From the NCBI GenBank assembly GCA_029098065.1, contig JAQXNP010000100.1:1-9720 (forward strand): a stretch of 9,720 nt of DNA, written 5' to 3'. The notes beneath the pieces were generated by a model that did no database searches, was not told the origin of the DNA, and was given only the letters and a program-made list of their open reading frames with translations. Each line of letters begins with the position of its first letter. Position 1 is the first letter of the stretch. Of this stretch, positions 6,523 to 9,720 are shown in pieces. This DNA comes from Clostridiales bacterium. GTDB taxonomy: Bacteria; Bacillota; Clostridia; Oscillospirales; Oscillospiraceae. The translations under genes and the position numbers were made by a program.

Positions 6523-7015
6523 ACCGGCCCGCGCCTCCCTTATCCCCGTGTCCCCGTTGAGTCATTGACTCCATTTCACCTATGGTGGATTTTATTTTAT
6601 ACCATTTCCAGGCATAATGGAAGTCTTTTTTCACGTGCCGGTAAATTTTTTTGCTCAAAATGATTCCTTTTCGCAGAGGGAGAAGGCACAGCCCGAGGAA
6701 AAAGCGCAGCCCATCGGCCAGGGCATACCCCAGCTTCAGCACCAGGGCGCTGAACAGGAGAAAGTAAACTATGCTCCCCAGCGCCACCCCCAGCATCAGA
6801 TAGATGCGGACCTCTCCATCCCCGGCGGTCACCGAATAGAGGAAAAGGGCGGCGGTGGCCGCCAGCCAGAACAGGAGATCCAGAACGGCTCCCAGCCATT
6901 TCCACCGAAGCCGCACCCGCAGGATCCGGAACAGGTCGTAGAGGAGACCCAGTCCGCCGCCCAGGGCGGCCGCCCCCAGAAAGGCCGCGGCCTGCGCGGT
7001 GTTGGAGACTTCCAT
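6296..7015 (-). CDS. yabQ: Spore cortex biosynthesis protein YabQ, with an unusual C-terminal extension over divIC
   Basis: Membrane protein required for spore cortex formation in B. subtilis, where it sits in the membranes around the forespore. Seen: several hydrophobic helices in residues 1 to about 125 (AAFLGAAALGGGLGLLYDLF, GAVLDLLFWLAATAALFLY, IYLMLGVALGSIVYFLLF), the typical early GLLYDLFRILR, then a basic stretch ending KKDFHYAWKWYKIKS near residue 145. The start ATG follows the yabP stop directly (TGAATG). From about residue 165 on, the frame runs inside divIC for 227 nt and reads as a Gly/Arg/Ala/His-rich sequence with no YabQ-like character, as expected of an out-of-frame reading of GC-rich DNA. 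Either the frame really extends to 239 aa, or the normal stop near residue 150-165 was lost by mutation or a sequence error. The YabQ identity is firm for the first two thirds only. Confidence 0.8.
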   Translation of the reverse strand: MEVSNTAQAAAFLGAAALGGGLGLLYDLFRILRVRLRWKWLGAVLDLLFWLAATAALFLYSVTAGDGEVRIYLMLGVALGSIVYFLLFSALVLKLGYALADGLRFFLGLCLLPLRKGIILSKKIYRHVKKDFHYAWKWYKIKSTIGEMESMTQRGHGDKGGAGRYEAQKSGVSHQDRRTGSAHRRIRGTPADAGVSDGGPERAGGAEGPGGRADSAQRRSAGRRGKQRRPRAAGRHRPR

Positions 7016-7294
7016 TCAGCGCAGCAGCCGGGCAAAGAAGCCGCCTTTTTCCCGGCTCTCCTCGTATGTCAGGGACTCCACTGTCCCCTCCACCTTCAGG
7101 TCTCCCCCATCCAGACTCAGTTTCTCGATGTGCAGGCCCTCTCCCCGGACCACCAGAGTCCCCTGGGCAGTATCCATGACAATGGTGTTTTCATCAAAGC
7201 TCTCCACCTCTTCCACCCCGGATACGGTGAGCTGTTCCCGCTCCTCCAGGATCAGGCGGTGGCCGCCCTCCGGCCGCAGTTCCTCATAGGGCAT
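7016..7294 (-). CDS. yabP: Sporulation protein YabP
   Basis: A 92-aa protein of the YabP family (PF07873). Seen: a soluble beta-rich domain (residues 10-75, with RLILEEREQLTVSGVEEVES, ENTIVMDTAQGTLVVRGEGL and IEKLSLDGGDLKVEGTVESL) typical of the YabP/YqfC fold, and a short basic tail ending FFARLLR. In B. subtilis yabP is expressed in the mother cell under sigma-E together with yabQ. AAGGAGGG (7300-7307) lies 5 nt before the ATG at 7294; a longer frame reading upstream through bioY is out of frame with that gene and unsupported. It is the first gene of the yabP-yabQ-divIC-S1 run, 50 nt after the bioY stop on the same strand. Confidence 0.88.
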   Translation of the reverse strand: MPYEELRPEGGHRLILEEREQLTVSGVEEVESFDENTIVMDTAQGTLVVRGEGLHIEKLSLDGGDLKVEGTVESLTYEESREKGGFFARLLR

Positions 7295-7321
7295 GGTATC
7301 CCTCCTTGCGTTTGATACCAC

Positions 7322-7350
7322 ACTATATGGGACAACAGGGCCGGTTATGC
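7322..7350 (-). promoter_or_regulatory. Possible sigma-E-type promoter for yabP
   Basis: On the minus strand GCATAAC (7344-7350) and CATATAGT (7322-7329) are 14 bases apart. This compares with the B. subtilis sigma-E pattern KMATATT-N14/15-CATACANT, with about five of seven and six of eight matches. The predicted start lies a few bases before the yabP ribosome binding site. The -35 overlaps the bioY stop codon. The fit was found by eye without a background test, so it is tentative, but the gene family is a known sigma-E target. Confidence 0.4.
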
Positions 7351-7884
7351 CCGTCTCACCGCCCGGCAGAGGGCGGGAGCCAGCACCGCGGTCACGGCGA
7401 TCTTCAGGCAGTCCCCCGGCAGGTAGATCAGCATGCCCCCCCGGACGATATCCCACAGGCTCATCCCCTTCCCCAGATAGAGATTGAGAATGACTCCCAT
7501 GTAAGGCAGTCCTACCAGATAGAGCACCGCCAGTCCCGCCAGACAGGCGGGGATCACCCGCCTGGGCTCCCCCTTCTCCCCCGCCAGGGCGCCGATGACG
7601 GCGGCGGCGGGAATCAGCCCCAGCAGGAAGCCAAAGCTGGGCTGAAACACATATCCCAGCCCGCCCCCCTGGGTAAAGACAGGTATCCCCACCAGTCCCA
7701 GGACCACATATACCGCCTGAGAGGCTGCTCCCCACTTGGCCCCCAGCACCACTCCGGCCATCGCGGTGAACAGGAACTGGAGGGTGAGGGACACCTCCCC
7801 CAGCGGCAGTTTCAGAAAGGCTCCCACCGCCGTCAGGGCGGCAAACAGCCCGGCCAGGGCCAGGTATTTGGTTTGATTTCTCAT
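7345..7884 (-). CDS. bioY: BioY, biotin-binding S component of an ECF transporter
   Basis: Integral membrane protein of 179 aa with about six hydrophobic segments, of the BioY family (PF02632). It captures biotin and imports it with an energising module (two ATPases plus the T component EcfT), none of which is encoded in this window; a shared ECF module elsewhere is inferred. Seen: the N-terminal YLALAGLFAALTAVGAFLKL, the characteristic GIPVFTQGGGLGYVFQPSFGFLLG (given here as family motif, residues about 85-108) and the late LPGDCLKIAVTAVLAPAL. Start: AAGAGG on the minus strand (forward 7892-7897 region) is 7 nt before the ATG at 7884; a longer upstream frame would run back through the operators and promoter. 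It diverges from birA, and the BirA-type operators between them imply biotin repression. No terminator is visible before yabP 50 nt on, so read-through into the sporulation genes is possible. Confidence 0.93.
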   Translation of the reverse strand: MRNQTKYLALAGLFAALTAVGAFLKLPLGEVSLTLQFLFTAMAGVVLGAKWGAASQAVYVVLGLVGIPVFTQGGGLGYVFQPSFGFLLGLIPAAAVIGALAGEKGEPRRVIPACLAGLAVLYLVGLPYMGVILNLYLGKGMSLWDIVRGGMLIYLPGDCLKIAVTAVLAPALCRAVRRA

Positions 7885-7885
7885 A

Positions 7886-7914
7886 TGTAAACCTCTTTTC
7901 GTTTTTGGTTTACG
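7886..7914. promoter_or_regulatory. BirA operator, site 1 (bioY leader)
   Basis: TGTAAACC (7886-7893) and GGTTTACG (7907-7914) form an inverted repeat with seven of eight bases matching, separated by 13 bases. This is the known biotin-operator half-site TTGTAAACC and its complement. It covers the predicted bioY transcription start (near 7911) and the bioY Shine-Dalgarno, so BirA bound here would block initiation or elongation. Confidence 0.8.
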
Positions 7915-7917
7915 GGT

Positions 7918-7946
7918 AGGATAGCACAGTCCCGGCCATTTGTAAA
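7918..7946 (-). promoter_or_regulatory. bioY promoter
   Basis: On the minus strand TTTACA (7941-7946, five of six to consensus) and TATCCT (7918-7923) are exactly 17 bases apart, with a TGC extended -10 element directly upstream of the -10 box. The -35 box is part of the left half of BirA operator site 2. Predicted start near 7911, about 27 nt before the bioY ATG. Confidence 0.65.
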
Positions 7947-7970
7947 CCTTTTTCTTTCTCCGGTTGACAA
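7940..7970. promoter_or_regulatory. BirA operator, site 2 (shared by bioY and birA)
   Basis: TTGTAAACC (7940-7948) and GGTTGACAA (7962-7970) form an inverted repeat matching at eight of nine positions, with a 13-base spacer identical in length to site 1. The left half holds the bioY -35 (minus strand) and the right half the birA -35 (plus strand). The single base departing from perfect symmetry (T to G) is the one that makes TTGACA. Confidence 0.82.
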
Positions 7971-7992
7971 AATTGGCTGGGCCGGGTAAACT
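7964..7992 (+). promoter_or_regulatory. birA promoter
   Basis: A perfect TTGACA (7964-7969) and TAAACT (7987-7992, four of six) are separated by 17 bases. Predicted start near 7999, about 50 nt before the birA ATG. The -35 box is embedded in the right half of BirA operator site 2, which implies autorepression. The leader carries a small hairpin, GGAAC (8015-8019) with GTTCC (8027-8031), just before the Shine-Dalgarno; its significance is unclear. Confidence 0.7.
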
Positions 7993-8048
7993 GCTGTCAG
8001 CGGCCATCACACATGGAACGGAGACTGTTCCGGAAGGAGGCAGCGTCC

Positions 8049-9029
8049 ATGCTGCAGGATGAAGTATTGCACCTTTTAAAAAACGCGCCGGAGCCTCTCT
8101 CCGGCGAGTCCATGAGCCGGGCCCTGGGCGTCAGCCGGGCGGAGGTGTGGAAGGCGGTCACCGCCCTTCGGGAGAAGGGCTACACGGTGGAGGCCCTCCC
8201 CGCCAGAGGCTACCGGCTGGCCGCCTCCCCCGATATTCTCTCCCCCGGGGAGCTGGCGGACCCGGGACGCCGGGTGGGCCGGGAAGTGATCTGCCTGGAC
8301 CGTGTGGATTCCACCAACGACGAGTGCAAGCGCCGGGCCATGGCCGGGGCCCCTGACGGCCTTGTGATCACCGCCGGGGAGCAGACCAGAGGCAAAGGCC
8401 GCCGGGGCCGTTCCTTTCAGTCCCCGGCCGGTCAGGGGCTCTATCTCTCCGCCCTCCTGCGGCCCCAGGTACCTCTGGCCCAGGTCAGCCAGCTCACCGC
8501 CTGGTCCGCCGTGGCGGTCTGCCGGGCAGTGGAGGCGGCCTCCGGCCTGACGCCGGGGATCAAATGGACCAACGACGTGATCCTGGGGGGCAGAAAACTG
8601 TGCGGCATCCTCACCGAGCTGGGGCTGGAGGGAGAGACCGGATCTCTGGATTACGTAGTGGTGGGCATAGGAGTCAACATGGATCAGTGTGAGGCCGACT
8701 TCGGCCCCGAGCTCTCCCCCATCGCCACCTCTTTGGCCCTGGAGGGGGCCCCGGTCCGCCGGGCCGACCTGGCCCGGGCCATTCTGGGGGAGCTGGACCG
8801 GATGTACCGGGCTTTTCCCGATGGGCGGGAAGATTATCTGGCGGAATACCGGCGGCGGTGCCTCACCGTGGGCCGGGAGGTCCGGCTGATCCGCCCCCGC
8901 GGAGAGACGGAAGCCTTCGCCCTGGGCGTGGATGACGACTTTGCCCTCCGGGTGCGTCTGTCTGACGGCGGCGAAGCCCGGGTGGAGGCGGGAGAGGTGT
9001 CCGTCCGGGGACTTCTGGGCTACGTGTAA
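8049..9029 (+). CDS. birA: Bifunctional biotin--protein ligase / biotin operon repressor BirA
   Basis: A 326-aa cytoplasmic protein that activates biotin with ATP to biotinyl-AMP, transfers it to the carrier lysine of biotin-dependent enzymes and, with biotinyl-AMP bound, represses biotin genes. Seen: an N-terminal winged helix-turn-helix (residues 1-58, SMSRALGVSRAEVWKAVTAL); DSTNDE (87-92); the biotinyl-AMP loop GKGRRGR at 115-121; KWTND (172-176) and the biotin-contacting K183 in RKLCGIL, both loop and lysine falling at the same numbers as in E. coli BirA; a C-terminal SH3-like domain (about 275-320). So it is the regulatory (group II) type, not the ligase-only type. Start: AAGGAGG (8034-8040) is 8 nt before the ATG at 8049; an in-frame ATG at 8013 lacks a site. 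The divergent operators fit its repressor role with bioY as target. Confidence 0.96.
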   Translation: MLQDEVLHLLKNAPEPLSGESMSRALGVSRAEVWKAVTALREKGYTVEALPARGYRLAASPDILSPGELADPGRRVGREVICLDRVDSTNDECKRRAMAGAPDGLVITAGEQTRGKGRRGRSFQSPAGQGLYLSALLRPQVPLAQVSQLTAWSAVAVCRAVEAASGLTPGIKWTNDVILGGRKLCGILTELGLEGETGSLDYVVVGIGVNMDQCEADFGPELSPIATSLALEGAPVRRADLARAILGELDRMYRAFPDGREDYLAEYRRRCLTVGREVRLIRPRGETEAFALGVDDDFALRVRLSDGGEARVEAGEVSVRGLLGYV

Positions 9030-9058
9030 GCGCCTCTCCCACCCATCGCGGCTCTTGG

Positions 9059-9087
9059 TTGTGTATCCGCCCTAGCCGTGTTATACT
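9059..9087 (+). promoter_or_regulatory. Sigma-A promoter for the EFR1-family gene
   Basis: TTGTGT (9059-9064) and TATACT (9082-9087, five of six) are 17 bases apart, with a TGT extended -10 element directly before the -10 box. It lies 30 nt after the birA stop; no terminator is evident between them. The predicted start near 9094 gives a leader of about 180 nt. Confidence 0.55.
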
Positions 9088-9093
9088 GCGGAA

Positions 9094-9273
9094 AAGAATT
9101 CATTTTCGGCCGGCACCGCACAGTTCGGCGAGAGATGCCGCCTTCGGAAAAAGATGTTTTTTGCAGAAACACTCAGCTCGTTCCAAGAAAAAACCGTGTT
9201 TCCGGCTCAAAAGATCCGCCGAAGGCCCAGATCCGATTGTGCGGCGCCGCCTGAAATCAAAGGAGGTTCTTTT
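9094..9273 (+). other. Long untranslated leader upstream of the EFR1-family gene
   Basis: About 180 nt between the predicted transcription start and the ATG at 9274, with no convincing coding content. It holds an 8-base complementary pair, GCCTTCGG (9140-9147) and CCGAAGGC (9219-9226), and a direct repeat AGATCCG (9212-9218 and 9229-9235), then AAAGGAGG (9259-9266). Its base composition is more mixed and A-rich (GAAAAAG, AAGAAAAAACC) than that of the neighbouring genes. It matches no riboswitch class I recognise. It may be a structured regulator or simply unremarkable spacer. Confidence 0.35.
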
Positions 9274-9720
9274 ATGTCAGCTCAGAAATGGACAGCCGCT
9301 CTTTTCAGCCCCACGGGCGGCACCGCCAAGGTAGCCCGGGCCATCCTGGCGGGCGCCGGGCAGGCGGGCCGGGAGATCGATCTCTCCCTCCCGGTGCCCG
9401 CGGAGACGATCCCGCCGGAGGAGACGCTGCTGGCCGCCGCGCCGGTGTTCGGCGGTCATGTGCCCGGTGCGGCTCTGGAGCGTCTGGCCGCTCTGAAGGG
9501 GCAGGGCGGTCCCGCCGTGGCCGTGGTGGTCTACGGCAACCGCGCCTATGAGGACGCCCTGGCCGAGTGGAAGGCCGCTCTGGAACGGGCCGGTTTCCGT
9601 GTCGCCGCCGCCGGCGCTTTTGTGGCGGAGCACTCCATCGCCCGCTCCATCGCCGCCGGGCGGCCCGACGGCGCCGATGTGGAGCAGGCCGGGGCCTTCG
9701 GCCGGGCGGCGGCGGAAAAG
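9274..9720 (+). CDS. EFR1-family flavodoxin/ferredoxin protein, N-terminal part (cut by window end)
   Basis: The frame is open to the last base, giving the first 149 residues. Seen: the flavodoxin-like FMN phosphate-binding loop SPTGGTAKVARAI (residues 12-24), a second strand and loop APVFGGHVPGAAL (about 56-68), VVVYGNRAYEDAL (about 85-97), and AEHSIARSIAAGRPD (about 121-135). This order is typical of EFR1-family proteins, in which a flavodoxin-like domain is fused to a C-terminal pair of 4Fe-4S clusters; the iron-sulfur part would lie beyond the window. A role in intracellular electron transfer is inferred from the family; the partner is unknown. Start: AAAGGAGG (9259-9266) is 7 nt before the ATG. 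It has its own promoter and is probably not co-regulated with birA. Confidence 0.85.
   Translation, partial: MSAQKWTAALFSPTGGTAKVARAILAGAGQAGREIDLSLPVPAETIPPEETLLAAAPVFGGHVPGAALERLAALKGQGGPAVAVVVYGNRAYEDALAEWKAALERAGFRVAAAGAFVAEHSIARSIAAGRPDGADVEQAGAFGRAAAEK

Noticed and set aside
6559..6571. Perfect 13-bp palindrome GAGTCA-T-TGACTC between the yabQ core and divIC
   Set aside because: Too short and isolated to call an operator; no second copy or associated promoter was found, and it may encode part of the yabQ tail.
9059..9334. Open frame spanning the leader and the start of the EFR1-family gene
   Set aside because: It has no ribosome binding site, runs out of frame into a clear gene, and its basic, low-complexity product has no family features.

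Overview
This 9.7 kb window is GC-rich and densely coded, with short AT-rich intergenic gaps and strong AAGGAGG-type ribosome binding sites. The yabP-yabQ-divIC-S1 sporulation/division cluster, a pyruvate kinase without an extra C-terminal domain and an EFR1-type flavodoxin together suggest an endospore-forming Bacillota. A GC-rich member of the Oscillospiraceae (Flavonifractor/Intestinimonas-like) is the best guess; this placement is inference from gene content and composition. I saw no mobile element, CRISPR array, tRNA or rRNA.

Layout. 1-73: short intergenic stretch with a consensus promoter pointing left, out of the window. 74-4117 (+): mtaB (tRNA ms2t6A methylthiotransferase); then, from its own promoter, a tight set of a glyoxalase-I-like VOC protein, an acyltransferase-3 family membrane protein (overlapping by one base) and an MFS transporter, closed by an intrinsic terminator. 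4255-5688 (+): pyk. 5723-5752: a strong hairpin between convergent units. 7294-5765 (-): yabP, yabQ, divIC and a YabR-like S1 protein, the same order as in Bacillus subtilis, with a possible sigma-E promoter in front. 7884-7345 (-): bioY, diverging from birA (8049-9029, +). 9274-9720 (+): start of an EFR1-family flavodoxin/ferredoxin gene with its own promoter and a leader of about 180 nt, cut by the window end.

The best-supported regulatory system is the bioY/birA intergenic region. Two inverted repeats of the BirA-operator type (TTGTAAACC-N13-GGTT(T/G)ACAA) lie there. In one of them the left half contains the -35 of the bioY promoter and the right half contains the -35 of the birA promoter, so one bound BirA dimer could shut off both the biotin transporter subunit and BirA itself. 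The second operator covers the predicted bioY transcription start and its Shine-Dalgarno region. BirA here has the N-terminal helix-turn-helix needed for this.

Other points to check are a 227-nt same-strand overlap of yabQ into divIC, an acyltransferase-3 protein lacking the usual first-helix histidine, and the long leader before the flavodoxin gene.
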